From the NCBI GenBank assembly GCA_016185425.1, contig JACPNQ010000011.1, forward strand, positions 1 to 51,501: a stretch of DNA of 51,501 bases, given 5' to 3'. The notes beneath the pieces were generated by a model. It was not told the origin of the DNA. It was given only the letters and a program-made list of their open reading frames with translations, and searched no databases. The stretch comes from Acidobacteriota bacterium. Lineage in GTDB: Bacteria; Acidobacteriota; Terriglobia; Bryobacterales; Bryobacteraceae. Of this stretch, positions 1 to 8,779 are shown piece by piece. The translations under genes were made by a program, and so were the position numbers. Within the stretch, counting starts at the first letter, position 1; each line of letters opens with the position of its first letter.

Positions 1-405
1 ATCACCAAGCTGCGAACTTGCGAGCAAATCATCGGCCCGCCACTCGCGAACATCCCGCAACGCAAACGAAAACTGCAAGGAGTCCGCAACGAATGAATCT
101 GTCATCCGCAGCTCCGGAGCACCCACATACAACACCACCTGGCGCATCGGCTTCCGGTAGCGCCGCCACAGCAGCGCGTAATACTCCAGCATCCGCAGCG
201 CCATATCGCCGTCATTCGAACTCTGCATTTCGATATGCACCAACGTCTCATTCGCCAGCAGCAACACCAGGTCAAGCCGCCGTTCCTGCACCGCCGGCAG
301 CTCCACATTCAGAAACTCTTTCACCGGAATGCCACCGGTTAAATCCATCAGCAAGCTCGTCGGCTGCCGTTGGAATAAGTCCTTCAACGTACCGTCAAAC
401 GCCAC
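1..405 (-). CDS. Rpn-type PD-(D/E)XK nuclease/putative transposase, 3' end outside window
   Basis: The 135 codons present read, on the minus strand, from a GTG that shares one base with the stop codon of the helicase gene upstream (TAGTG, 403-407). The N-terminus has the layout of the Rpn/PDDEXK_2 (YhgA-like) family: F-D-G-T-L-K-D-L-F near the start, then E-R-R-L-D-L-V-L-L-L, and after a short gap H-I-E-M-Q-S-S. The Asp in the first strand and the E-x-Q in the second are the usual catalytic positions of this nuclease fold. A hydrophobic and aromatic stretch (R-M-L-E-Y-Y-A-L-L-W) follows, as in relatives. Rpn proteins are linked to RecA-independent recombination and to anti-phage functions. 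The gene is cut by the window edge at position 1. The overlap with the helicase gene suggests co-transcription with the repair operon, but Rpn genes are mobile and this may be chance insertion. Confidence 0.8.
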   Translation of the reverse strand, partial: MAFDGTLKDLFQRQPTSLLMDLTGGIPVKEFLNVELPAVQERRLDLVLLLANETLVHIEMQSSNDGDMALRMLEYYALLWRRYRKPMRQVVLYVGAPELRMTDSFVADSLQFSFALRDVREWRADDLLASSQLGD

Positions 406-2255
406 TAGTCTTCTACTTTATAACTATGATCGAATGCCTTGAACAGCGGCAGCGCAAATGGCGACGGCCGTGTATGCTCGAAGATCTCCCAACCAGCTTC
501 AAATACCTGCTGGGCATGGCGGGAGACATCCGCGGTGAGATCGGCGGCATTGTACGCACGGCGTAACACCGCTTCGCTGGCGTCGACTCCCGGGTCAAGG
601 ACAAGAAGATGGCCGTGATCGTCACTGCCCCATGCAATGCTTGCGCCCTGGCCCAACCGATGCGAAACGACGCGAGCGAGCGACTCGTTGACAGCGCGTC
701 CGGCAACGCAATGGACAATCAGAATGCGGCGGACGCCATGGGAAATAAACTCGAATTGGACTGGAGAGTCGATAGGGATAGGCGCGGCCTGATACTGGCG
801 TGCCACGAACTCTCCGGCGAGTTCGGCCTGCTGCATGGTTGCCTGATAAACCTCGCGAAGAATACTCTCCACTCGCGGGCGCCCGCCTTCCGACCAGGCG
901 GCGCGCATGTGGTGGCGAAGCCGCAATTCCTCCTCGACCATACGCGTAGATAACGATTCAATATGCCCACCAACACCAATATCTTCCGTCCACGCACCCG
1001 CAAGAACTCTATCGAAATCACGGCGGGCGAGATGCAAATATGGGCCGGCGGAGCGCACCAACTCCCATGCCTGTTCGATGTCGTCTCCCATGCCTGGCAG
1101 GCATTGCGCGAGAACGTCAAGCGGCGCCTGCGGGATCACGACATCCTCGATGTAACCGGCGAGCACCGCCTGGCGCAAGGCAAACGCTTCGAGCAGATCG
1201 GGAACATTCAACGGGACGATGCGGCCAAAGGCGACGCCGCCCATTCGCTGCCCGTTACGCGCAAGGCGTTGCAGGGCACCGCTCACACTGCGCGGGGTGC
1301 CAAGAAGCAGGACCTGTTCAACGCCGCTGTAATTAACTGCGAAATCAGAAAAACCGGCGGCGGCGAGAATGCGCAGTTGGTGATCTTCGTCTTCCGGCAT
1401 CCGTTGGCTGACTGCCAGGCCCAGTTGTTCCGCCGCGAACGGTGTCGCGGTAAAAGCGAGAGTGGTTCGGGCCTGGCGGACTGCTTCGATGACCGCGCCG
1501 GAGATAGGGGTAGGGTCGGAGCCCGCCGGCGGCAGATGGGCAGGTACCTGAATCTCAAGGCGGTGCATCCGGCGGATGGAGTCCGAGACGATAGAGCAGG
1601 TACGGCGGCCGCAAAGCAATTGCGCCATGGCCTCGGCGGGCTGCGCCGCGGCGGACAGGCCAATACGCTGGAGCGTGTGCGGGGCGCGGGCATGGAGGCG
1701 TTCGAGAGTGAGGGCTAGCAGCGATCCGCGCTTCGATTCGGCGATGGCGTGCAGGTCGTCGACGACCACGATTTCCGGCTCGAACACCTCGCGCCATTCG
1801 TCTCTGGAAAGGAGCGCGCTGAGCGATTCGGGCGTGGTGACGAGGAGATGCGGCCGGCGGGAGGTGTGCGCGATACCGCCGGTGCGGATTTCCATCCGGA
1901 TACGGCGGGAGCGAGGAAGCGTGGCATTGAGTGCGGCCAGCGGCTCTTCGAGGTTGCGGCGGATATCGCTGCCGAGCGTGCGGAAAGGCGTGATGTAGAC
2001 GGCGAGGACGGCATTGGGAAGCTTGCCGCGATTGGCGCGCGCCCCGAGCTGTGCAAGAACCGAAAAAAATGCGGAAACGGTTTTGCCGCTGCCGGCGGGC
2101 GCGAAGACGAGTACGTTGCCACCGTGAAAAGTGCGGCGCCAGGCGAGTTGCTGGGTTTGTGTAGCGGCGGCGAAGTTTGCGTGGAACCAGGTGGTGAGAG
2201 CGGGCGGCACCCACTCCGGCAGGACCTTTTTGTTGTGAGCGGCGGGTACGGTCAT
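405..2255 (-). CDS. Lhr-like superfamily 2 helicase, probably degenerate
   Basis: A 616-residue protein related to the Lhr core and to ligase-associated DEXH helicases. Visible landmarks: P-loop A-P-A-G-S-G-K-T (52-59), T-T-P-E-S-L (140-145), motif II as D-D-L-H (166-169), motif III as S-A-A (201-203), G-T-P-R-S (319-323) and motif VI as Q-R-L-A-R-N-G-Q (329-336), then an Lhr-type winged-helix/C-terminal region. Family members usually show D-E-x-H, S-A-T and Q-R-x-G-R-x-G-H and are around 800 residues or more. Here the catalytic Glu of motif II is Asp, and the start of RecA domain 2 reaches G-T-P-R-S only about 55 residues after T-L-A-F, where relatives have roughly 90, so motifs IV-V seem to be missing. 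ATG overlaps the ligase stop (ATGA, 2252-2255), which implies coupled translation. Family is clear; helicase activity is doubtful. Confidence 0.82.
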   Translation of the reverse strand: MTVPAAHNKKVLPEWVPPALTTWFHANFAAATQTQQLAWRRTFHGGNVLVFAPAGSGKTVSAFFSVLAQLGARANRGKLPNAVLAVYITPFRTLGSDIRRNLEEPLAALNATLPRSRRIRMEIRTGGIAHTSRRPHLLVTTPESLSALLSRDEWREVFEPEIVVVDDLHAIAESKRGSLLALTLERLHARAPHTLQRIGLSAAAQPAEAMAQLLCGRRTCSIVSDSIRRMHRLEIQVPAHLPPAGSDPTPISGAVIEAVRQARTTLAFTATPFAAEQLGLAVSQRMPEDEDHQLRILAAAGFSDFAVNYSGVEQVLLLGTPRSVSGALQRLARNGQRMGGVAFGRIVPLNVPDLLEAFALRQAVLAGYIEDVVIPQAPLDVLAQCLPGMGDDIEQAWELVRSAGPYLHLARRDFDRVLAGAWTEDIGVGGHIESLSTRMVEEELRLRHHMRAAWSEGGRPRVESILREVYQATMQQAELAGEFVARQYQAAPIPIDSPVQFEFISHGVRRILIVHCVAGRAVNESLARVVSHRLGQGASIAWGSDDHGHLLVLDPGVDASEAVLRRAYNAADLTADVSRHAQQVFEAGWEIFEHTRPSPFALPLFKAFDHSYKVED

Positions 2256-3850
2256 GCGGGATCTTTGAACAACTGTTGGACACGGGCCAGCGTATCGATC
2301 TCGGCAGCGGTCTTGTCCTGCCGCCAGCGAACGATGCGGGGGAAGCGGAGTGCATAACCGCTCTTGTGGCGAGCGCTCTTCTGAATCCCATCGAACGCAA
2401 CTTCCAATACCACTTCCGGGCGAACGATCTGGACACGGCCGCCGGCGTAGCTCTCGATCGTGGACGCGCGGAATATCTTCGTGAGCTGCCGGATCTCTTC
2501 ATCGGTGAGGCCGGAATATGCCTTGCCGATGTTGAGAAAACGACCTCCGTCCTTCACGGCGAAGGTGACATCGGACAGCACCGAAGCGCGCCGTCCCTGG
2601 CCATTTTCGGCCGCGGTCACGACGACATCCAGTGTGCCGTACGGTTTCTTTACTTTTCGCCAATTGGCGCCGCGCCGGCCCGATTCATAAATGGACTCCC
2701 TCCGCTTCAACACGAGGCCCTCATTGGCGCGGCCGCGTGAGGCGCCGAAGAGCTCCTCGACATGTGCATGGCTTTGAACCGGGGTCTGCTCGGATACATA
2801 CTCCAGGCCAAGAGCGTCCAACAACGCGCGCCGGTGTTCGATCGGCTTGTCGAGGAGCAGCGCGCCCTGGTGCATCAGAATATCGTAGGCCAGAAAGACC
2901 ACCGGGATCTCGTTGATGGCTTTTTGGCTGACTTTCTTGCGGGAGATACGCTGCTGGAGGTGTTGGAACGGGAGCGGGCGTCCATCTTTAAAGGCAAGAA
3001 TCTCGCCGTCAAGAATGAGCGGGCCGGGCTGATTGGTGAACGCAAGGACCACTTCCGGAAAGGATGCCGTGGTGTCTTCCAATCCGCGTGTGAAGAGCTT
3101 CACTTTACCGTTGGCCACGTGAAGCTGGGAACGGATGCCATCGTATTTGTCTTCGGCATACCAGGCAGGGGGGTCTTCGAGATCCGTCACGTCATCGAGC
3201 GGCTGGGCGAGCATGAAATCCAACGGATGAAAGAGCGATGCCTCGATGGCCTCAAGCGCATTCGCACGGGCGGCGAGCGCGACCTGCGCAATGTCGCCGC
3301 TGCGATTGTTGGCGGCCCTGACCAGATCAGCCGGCTGGCCGGTAGACAACGCCAGTGCCTCCTCCACCATCTTCTTTTGAAGGCCGATCCGGAGGTCGCC
3401 CGTGATGGTCTTGATGAAGAACTTCAATGCCGGAGCGGAGTGCGTCTTGAAGATCTCCGTGAGGAGCTCGATTTTGGCTTGCGTGAGGCGGGTTCGTTGC
3501 AGAACTTCGAAGTAGGTCTGGGCCTGCTCGAGCGAGAGGGGCTCGCCCTTAGTGATGGGCCGGCAGAGGTGGGCAATCAACTCGCCGCCATCGCCAACTT
3601 CGCGATAACAGATTGCGAGGATTTCGGGGTCCCATTGCGTGGCGGCCTCGAGCGCGGCGCGCATAGTCGCGTAGCCGGCCGAGAGCCTGCGCGGATCCGT
3701 GGCTGCAAATGGAGAACCACTCAGGAAGAGCACCGCGCGAGCGGCGTCCGCGCCGTTCAGCGTTTTCAGGTACTCGGCGACGCGGTTGATTTTCTCATTG
3801 CGGGAGCTGGTGGCGGCGACACGCTCCGCGGCAGCGGCGAGTTGGTCCAT
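2252..3850 (-). CDS. ATP-dependent DNA ligase
   Basis: A 532-residue ATP-dependent DNA ligase that seals nicks through a ligase-AMP intermediate. The first ~210 residues form the helical DNA-binding domain. The adenylation motif is E-D-K-Y-D-G-I-R with the acceptor lysine at residue 235. Further nucleotidyltransferase motifs are I-L-D-G-E-I (motif III), F-L-A-Y-D-I-L (IIIa), E-G-L-V-L-K-R (IV) and W-R-K-V-K-K-P-Y (V), followed by an OB-fold domain. The length matches the LigB/ligase-associated class in bacteria, not the main NAD-dependent LigA. Start ATG overlaps the stop of the exonuclease gene (TGATG, 3848-3852). In many bacteria such a ligase sits beside a beta-CASP exonuclease and an Lhr-type helicase, as here, which suggests a DNA-damage-processing operon. 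All motifs appear intact. Confidence 0.95.
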   Translation of the reverse strand: MDQLAAAAERVAATSSRNEKINRVAEYLKTLNGADAARAVLFLSGSPFAATDPRRLSAGYATMRAALEAATQWDPEILAICYREVGDGGELIAHLCRPITKGEPLSLEQAQTYFEVLQRTRLTQAKIELLTEIFKTHSAPALKFFIKTITGDLRIGLQKKMVEEALALSTGQPADLVRAANNRSGDIAQVALAARANALEAIEASLFHPLDFMLAQPLDDVTDLEDPPAWYAEDKYDGIRSQLHVANGKVKLFTRGLEDTTASFPEVVLAFTNQPGPLILDGEILAFKDGRPLPFQHLQQRISRKKVSQKAINEIPVVFLAYDILMHQGALLLDKPIEHRRALLDALGLEYVSEQTPVQSHAHVEELFGASRGRANEGLVLKRRESIYESGRRGANWRKVKKPYGTLDVVVTAAENGQGRRASVLSDVTFAVKDGGRFLNIGKAYSGLTDEEIRQLTKIFRASTIESYAGGRVQIVRPEVVLEVAFDGIQKSARHKSGYALRFPRIVRWRQDKTAAEIDTLARVQQLFKDPA

Positions 3851-4809
3851 CAGATCTGCGCCTCTGTAGTGAGCATTGCGGCGCGCGCGCTCAAGCCGCG
3901 TTTGCGCAGGATGTGCGCGAACGGCTCGGCATAACCGTGAACTATGTCGATCTGCTGGGCCTGAGAATCGTGGATCAGCGCAAGCAGCTCGTAAAAGTCC
4001 GCGTGATCGGAATACGGGATGAGCACATCGGCATTCGAGCGGGCGCGGGCGTTGTCGAGCGCGGCCCAGCCGCTGACCAGGGCGACTTTGCGCTTCGCCG
4101 CAGCGATATCGACCGGCATTTTGCGCCCTGGCGTCACAAGAACCGCGCCGCCTTCCGATGCCGAGGGGAACGTGTAATTCTGCGCCTCATAGTAGGGAAT
4201 AAAGGCGGCGATGGAGGGATGGATCTCGCAGGGAATCTCGTCGAGCGCAAGCGTGTGGGCGATCTCCTGACCGCGGCCGAGCCCATAGCCCTGAAAAACC
4301 GGCGTCTGGCCGGCAGCTAGACATTCGCGGGCGAAAGCGGCGATGCGGGTTTGAGCGTCGGCGGCTTCGAGGAACTGATAGATGGGAAGACCGAAGGTGG
4401 ACTCGATGATGAGGTGGTCACAGGGAGTGGCTTCGGTGGTCCAGCCACAGATCGGCGCACGGTGCTTGATGTCGCCGGTATATACCAAGCGCTCGCCGTT
4501 GTATTCGACCAGGAGCTGCGCGGCGCCGAGAATGTGGGCGGCCTGCCGGGCCGTGAGAGTGGCGCCATTCCATTCGATGGATTCGTTCGGATTCAGCCGG
4601 TGAACTTCCTGCGTACGGCCATGGAGCAGGGGCCAGCGGTGTCGATAGATCTGGACCGTGATGCCCGTGGCGATGATGGTCTGGTGAAGGCCCCGGGCGT
4701 GGTCCGAGTGGGCGTGGGAAAGCCAGGCGGCATCGACTGGAACGAGCGGGTCCAGCCAGAGATCGATGGCCGGGAGGTAGATACCTTCGGGTTTGTAATC
4801 GACGCGCAT
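3850..4809 (-). CDS. Ligase-associated DNA damage response exonuclease (metallo-beta-lactamase/beta-CASP)
   Basis: First gene of the leftward repair operon; 319 residues. It carries the metallo-beta-lactamase metal-binding signature H-A-H-S-D-H at residues 32-37, inside W-L-S-H-A-H-S-D-H-A-R-G, and later the G-D-I-K-H-R metal-ligand segment and a C-terminal P-Y-S-D-H-A-D-F histidine motif typical of the beta-CASP nuclease branch (CPSF73/SNM1 relatives). Ligase-associated exonucleases of this type are about 330-340 residues long, so the gene looks complete. Its expected role is trimming damaged DNA ends before ligation by its neighbour. The ATG at 4807-4809 lies 51 bp from the start of the divergent NADH dehydrogenase gene, so both promoters must share that short gap. 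Nothing unusual in the active-site residues. Confidence 0.92.
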   Translation of the reverse strand: MRVDYKPEGIYLPAIDLWLDPLVPVDAAWLSHAHSDHARGLHQTIIATGITVQIYRHRWPLLHGRTQEVHRLNPNESIEWNGATLTARQAAHILGAAQLLVEYNGERLVYTGDIKHRAPICGWTTEATPCDHLIIESTFGLPIYQFLEAADAQTRIAAFARECLAAGQTPVFQGYGLGRGQEIAHTLALDEIPCEIHPSIAAFIPYYEAQNYTFPSASEGGAVLVTPGRKMPVDIAAAKRKVALVSGWAALDNARARSNADVLIPYSDHADFYELLALIHDSQAQQIDIVHGYAEPFAHILRKRGLSARAAMLTTEAQI

Positions 4810-4860
4810 GGACCTACTTCCAGGATAGATGCCGCGTTAGGAGTTGTAGGCTAAAACTAT

Positions 4861-6102
4861 ATGGCGCATGTGGTGATTGTGGGCGGCGGGTTCGGCGGAC
4901 TTGCTGTGGCCAAACGGCTGGCAAAGCAGCGCGGGCTGGCGGTTACGCTGGTGGACCGGCGGAATTTCCACGTATTTCAACCGCTGCTATACCAAGTGGC
5001 AACCGGAGGATTGTCGCCCGCCGATATCTGTGCGCCGTTGCGATCGGTGCTGGCGCCGTATAAAAACATCCGGACCGTGATGGCCGAGGTGACTGGCTTC
5101 GACCTGGCTGGGCGGCGGGTGTCGTTGGACCACGGAGAACTGGCGTACGACTACCTGGTGGTTGCGGCCGGGGCGAGGCACCATTATTTCGGTCATGAGG
5201 ACTGGGAGAATCTCGCGCCGGGACTAAAGACGATTGAGGACGCGACGGAGATTCGCCGCCGCGTGTTGAGCGCGTTTGAAGCGGCGGAGAATGAGCCGGA
5301 CGTGGAGCGGCGGCGCGGATTGCTGACGTTCCTCATCGTCGGTGGCGGGCCGACGGGTGTGGAGCTGGCCGGAACACTCGGAGAGATTGCGAACGACACA
5401 TTGCGGGAGGACTTCCGTTCCTTCCGTCCGGAAGAGGCGCGCATTTTGCTGATTGAGAGCGGTCCGCGGATCCTGTCCGCATTTCCGGACCATTTGGCCG
5501 CGGCCGCCGAACGTTCCCTGCTCGCGCTGGGAGTGCGGGTAAGGTCCGGCATAGCGGTTGCGGCGATCGACGATGCCGGTATCAGCATGGCGAACGGAGA
5601 GCGGATTCCATCGAAGACGGTGTTATGGGCCGCGGGCGTGAAGGCATCGCCGTTGGGCGCGATGCTAGGAGCCGAATTAGACCGCGCGGGACGCGTGATC
5701 GTCACGCAGACTTGCCAGTTGCCCGGGCGGCCCGAAGTATTCGTGCTGGGCGACATGGCGGCGCTTAAAGATATGCCGCTGCCAGGTGTGGCGCCGGTGG
5801 CGATGCAACAGGGGCGCTATGTGGCGGATGCGATCGGCGGCCTCCTGATGAACCGCGAGTTGAAGCCGTTTTCCTATCTGAACAAAGGAAACCTGGCAAC
5901 GATCGGGCGCGCGAAAGCGATCGCGGATTTTGGAAAGCTGCAGATATCGGGATGGGCGGCCTGGATGTTATGGCTATTCGTCCACATCATGTATCTTGTG
6001 GGATTCCGGAACCGCATCCAGGTGTTTGTCCATTGGGCGTTTCAGTACTTTACGTTTAACCGCGGCGCCCGGCTGATCACGGGCGAGAAGTCCGCTACTT
6101 GA
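4861..6102 (+). CDS. ndh: Type II NADH:quinone oxidoreductase (NDH-2)
   Basis: A 413-residue flavoprotein that passes electrons from NADH to quinone without pumping protons. Two Rossmann dinucleotide motifs are clear: [11 protein letters not shown] at the N-terminus (FAD) and [14 protein letters not shown] near residue 160 (NADH). F-Q-P-L-L-Y-Q-V-A and the late F-V-L-G-D-M-A-A flavin-binding segment are also family-typical. The last ~50 residues are rich in aromatic and hydrophobic residues ([15 protein letters not shown]) and contain the family's [10 protein letters not shown] ending; this is the amphipathic membrane anchor. Starts 51 bp from the divergent exonuclease gene and overlaps the convergent antiporter gene by 8 bp at its 3' end. 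Related FAD enzymes such as sulfide:quinone reductase are less likely given the intact C-terminal anchor. Confidence 0.93.
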   Translation: MAHVVIVGGGFGGLAVAKRLAKQRGLAVTLVDRRNFHVFQPLLYQVATGGLSPADICAPLRSVLAPYKNIRTVMAEVTGFDLAGRRVSLDHGELAYDYLVVAAGARHHYFGHEDWENLAPGLKTIEDATEIRRRVLSAFEAAENEPDVERRRGLLTFLIVGGGPTGVELAGTLGEIANDTLREDFRSFRPEEARILLIESGPRILSAFPDHLAAAAERSLLALGVRVRSGIAVAAIDDAGISMANGERIPSKTVLWAAGVKASPLGAMLGAELDRAGRVIVTQTCQLPGRPEVFVLGDMAALKDMPLPGVAPVAMQQGRYVADAIGGLLMNRELKPFSYLNKGNLATIGRAKAIADFGKLQISGWAAWMLWLFVHIMYLVGFRNRIQVFVHWAFQYFTFNRGARLITGEKSAT

Positions 6103-7177
6103 CGTGCGCTTCGGGCAGGAAGTAGAACATCGCGCCGAGAATCGCATACACCGCCAGCATCTGCAGGCCTTCCATCCAGTTTGACTCCCCATCGTTTGCC
6201 ACCTGCGCGTTGATTAACACGCTCAGCGTCACTGCCAGCACCTCCGCCGGTGTGAACACCAGGTTCATCGGATGGGGAGCCAGGAAGTAGCTCAGCAGCA
6301 CCAGCACGGGTGCGACGAACAGCGCAATCTGAATGCTCGAACCGATGGCGATGCCGAGAGCCAGGTCCATGCGATTCTTCCGCGCCACGAGCACGGCTGT
6401 GGAGTGCTCGGCGGCGTTGCCGATAATGGCGACGACGATCACCCCGACAAACACACTGGTCATCCCGAAGCTATGCGCGGCGTGTTCCACTGAGCCGACG
6501 AGAATCTCGCTGATCCAGGCAATCAGAGCCGTTGCACCGGCCAGCACCGCCACCGACTTGCCGACACTCCACGGCTGCGCCTCGCCGCCGTGCGCTTCCC
6601 CGCCCTCGCAGCCGAAGAGCGCTTTGTGCGTCACCAGCGTGAACACCAGGCTCGCCGCATAGACCACCAGCAGGATGATCGAAATCTCCAGGCTCAAATC
6701 GCCCTCGTGCGCCGCCGCCGCCGGCCCGGCCAGGTAGTGGTACGCCGCCGGAAGGATCAGCGACACGGCGGCCAACAGCAGCATCGTCGCCTGGTTCTGC
6801 GCCGCCATGCGATTGAACGTTTGCGTCTTGTACTTCAACCCGCCGGTGAGAAACGAAAGACCCGCCACCAGCAGCACATTGCCGATGATGGAACCCGTCA
6901 GCGATGCCTTCACGACATCGTAGAGCCCGCTGCGCATCGCGGCGATCGCGATGATCAACTCAGCCGCGTTGCCAAACGTGGCGTTCAGCAATCCGCCCAC
7001 CGCCTCGCCCGTATGATGCGCAAGATTCTCCGTCCCCTTCCCCAGCCATCCGGCCAGCGGAAGAATTGCGAGACACGCGCAGAGGAAAGTCTCCGTGTGG
7101 CTCGCTGGCCGCGTATAATGCAGCCACGCGGAAATAGGCACAAATATCAGGAGCCAGTTCATCGAGGGCTTTAGCAT
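6095..7177 (-). CDS. Calcium/proton antiporter (CaCA family, CAX type)
   Basis: A 360-residue integral membrane protein with about eleven hydrophobic segments. The two internally repeated alpha motifs that define CaCA exchangers are plain: [10 protein letters not shown] in the first half and [10 protein letters not shown] in the second, each with the conserved Asn and Glu that bind Ca2+; both are followed by a short amphipathic stretch and a helix of the type G-S-I-I-G-N or G-S-S-I-Q-I. An acidic/His-rich loop ([11 protein letters not shown]) separates the halves, as in CAX/ChaA proteins. It would export Ca2+ in exchange for H+. It starts 3 bp after the Hsp70 stop codon, so it probably shares its transcript, and overlaps ndh tail to tail by 8 bp. 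A second possible start is Met6. Confidence 0.92.
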   Translation of the reverse strand: MLKPSMNWLLIFVPISAWLHYTRPASHTETFLCACLAILPLAGWLGKGTENLAHHTGEAVGGLLNATFGNAAELIIAIAAMRSGLYDVVKASLTGSIIGNVLLVAGLSFLTGGLKYKTQTFNRMAAQNQATMLLLAAVSLILPAAYHYLAGPAAAAHEGDLSLEISIILLVVYAASLVFTLVTHKALFGCEGGEAHGGEAQPWSVGKSVAVLAGATALIAWISEILVGSVEHAAHSFGMTSVFVGVIVVAIIGNAAEHSTAVLVARKNRMDLALGIAIGSSIQIALFVAPVLVLLSYFLAPHPMNLVFTPAEVLAVTLSVLINAQVANDGESNWMEGLQMLAVYAILGAMFYFLPEAHVK

Positions 7178-7180
7178 GGT

Positions 7181-8758
7181 CTAGTTGGAAGGGGAGACTT
7201 TCTTTCGGCGGGCGGGCGCGCTTCGTTTCTTACCAGGCACAATTGGCTGCGATCGCGCGCCCCAGCGGCCAAGGCGAAACGTTCTTTCGTATCCGCTATC
7301 GAGGTTGGCGATCGTCACCTGCAAATCACCGCCGGTGCCGCAGCTGTAACTCTCGCCGATCCGCTGATGGTCCGCTATGTGGAACACCGGCCGTGTTTCT
7401 AAATCCGCCGCGTCGCGCAGAGCGGGATCAAACGGAAAATGGATCTCGTCCCACACAGTGATCTCACCCGCGGGCTGGCTCTCGGCCGTCAGCCGGCTAC
7501 ACTCCAGAAAACGCAGATGGCCGATGTTGTGTACGGCCTGGTATTCGCGCGACCGCGCCAGCGGCGGCTCGCCCTGGTTTGGCAGCGGGCTGCCTTTGGC
7601 GAATAGCGGGTCGAAGCGCACACGGGCGCCGCCGTCAGCCTCCCGCCACACGCCGAAGTAGCGCGTGAAACGGTCGCGCAAGACGTAATCCGCCATCTGG
7701 TCCGCTTGAATCGCCAGCCCGATCGCCGTAGCCGCGCGCGTATGGGCCGAACGTTTCACCTTCGCCTTAAATCGCTCCCGCAGCAGCCGGCTCACCAGCG
7801 GCAGTTCACTTCCGCCGCCGGTGACGTAGATAGCTTCCAGGCTTGGCGTTCGCTCGCACAGATCGCCGGCTGCGTGCAGCGTCTCGGCGATCAGACCCTC
7901 GCAGCGGGCATAGAAATCGGGCACGGGCACCTGCACCTGTGGCCAGTCCGGCCGCACCAGGTCCAGGTCGATCGTAATCCGCCGCGAGTTCGCGTGAAGC
8001 GCTTCTTTCTTCCGCCGCGCCTCTTCCACCAGCCGGAACCACTCGGCCTGCGTCAGTTCTTCCTCGCCCAGGCCCGCCGCCGCCAACGCTTCCTCCGCCA
8101 ACAGGTGATCGAAGTCGTCGCCGCCGAGTGTAGCAATTCCTTCGCTCGCGATTACGTCATGCGACCGGTCGTCGAGCTCCACCAGCGACGCGTCGAACGT
8201 GCCGCCGCCCAGGTCGTACACCAGAATCGCATCCTTCTTCGTCGCCTTATCGCGATGGCTGTGGCCATATTCCACCGACGCGGCAGAGGGCTCATTCAGC
8301 AGCCCCGCCACGTCGAATCCCGCCCCGCGAAACGCCTCCACCGTGAGAAACCGCTGGTTCGAATTTGCCCCGGCCGGCACGCCCAGCATAACCTCCAGCC
8401 GCTCGCCGGCCTCACATTGAAGGTTGGAGCGCTCCCGCAGCGCCGTATGCAGCGACGCCACCAACTCCCGCAAATACACCGAGAGAGGCGCGGTATGTCC
8501 GCCGATCTCAACGGGCGTCCGCGGACCCGCTTCCGCGAGAAATCTCTTCAGCCCGCGAACTACCGTAGCTTCCGGATCGCCCTGCGCCGCCCACGCTTCC
8601 CAGCCGTAAATCCGCTGGCCGGCGCGCACACCGGCCAGCGGCGGAAACCAGTCGAACACCTCGCCGTCGCCCGCTTCAAAGGCCACAACGGGATAGTTGC
8701 CGCGATCCGACGCGGCCACGACAATACGCGTGGTTCCGAAATCGATTCCCAGCCTCAT
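7181..8758 (-). CDS. Hsp70 family protein, short form without classical lid
   Basis: 525 residues, about 110 shorter than DnaK. The actin-like ATPase domain is complete by eye: phosphate 1 loop R-L-G-I-D-F-G-T-T at the extreme N-terminus, L-N-E-P-S-A-A-S-V-E-Y-G, phosphate 2 loop V-Y-D-L-G-G-G-T-F-D-A-S, and the adenosine motif Y-V-T-G-G-G-S-E-L-P. The C-terminal part has beta-rich sequence but no recognisable DnaK helical lid and ends in a Lys/Arg-rich tail (K-K-R-S-A-P-A-R-R-K-K). No DnaJ or GrpE gene is nearby, so it is unlikely to be the housekeeping chaperone. The calcium antiporter gene follows directly. Its client is unknown. The TonB receptor gene ends 21 bp upstream on the same strand, so read-through from it is possible. 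Confidence 0.9.
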   Translation of the reverse strand: MRLGIDFGTTRIVVAASDRGNYPVVAFEAGDGEVFDWFPPLAGVRAGQRIYGWEAWAAQGDPEATVVRGLKRFLAEAGPRTPVEIGGHTAPLSVYLRELVASLHTALRERSNLQCEAGERLEVMLGVPAGANSNQRFLTVEAFRGAGFDVAGLLNEPSAASVEYGHSHRDKATKKDAILVYDLGGGTFDASLVELDDRSHDVIASEGIATLGGDDFDHLLAEEALAAAGLGEEELTQAEWFRLVEEARRKKEALHANSRRITIDLDLVRPDWPQVQVPVPDFYARCEGLIAETLHAAGDLCERTPSLEAIYVTGGGSELPLVSRLLRERFKAKVKRSAHTRAATAIGLAIQADQMADYVLRDRFTRYFGVWREADGGARVRFDPLFAKGSPLPNQGEPPLARSREYQAVHNIGHLRFLECSRLTAESQPAGEITVWDEIHFPFDPALRDAADLETRPVFHIADHQRIGESYSCGTGGDLQVTIANLDSGYERTFRLGRWGARSQPIVPGKKRSAPARRKKVSPSN

Positions 8759-8779
8759 TCCGCTAGGATAGCGGACCGG

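Noticed and set aside
2762..3934. Plus-strand frame of 390 codons
   Set aside because: Antisense to the ligase gene, which has all its motifs.
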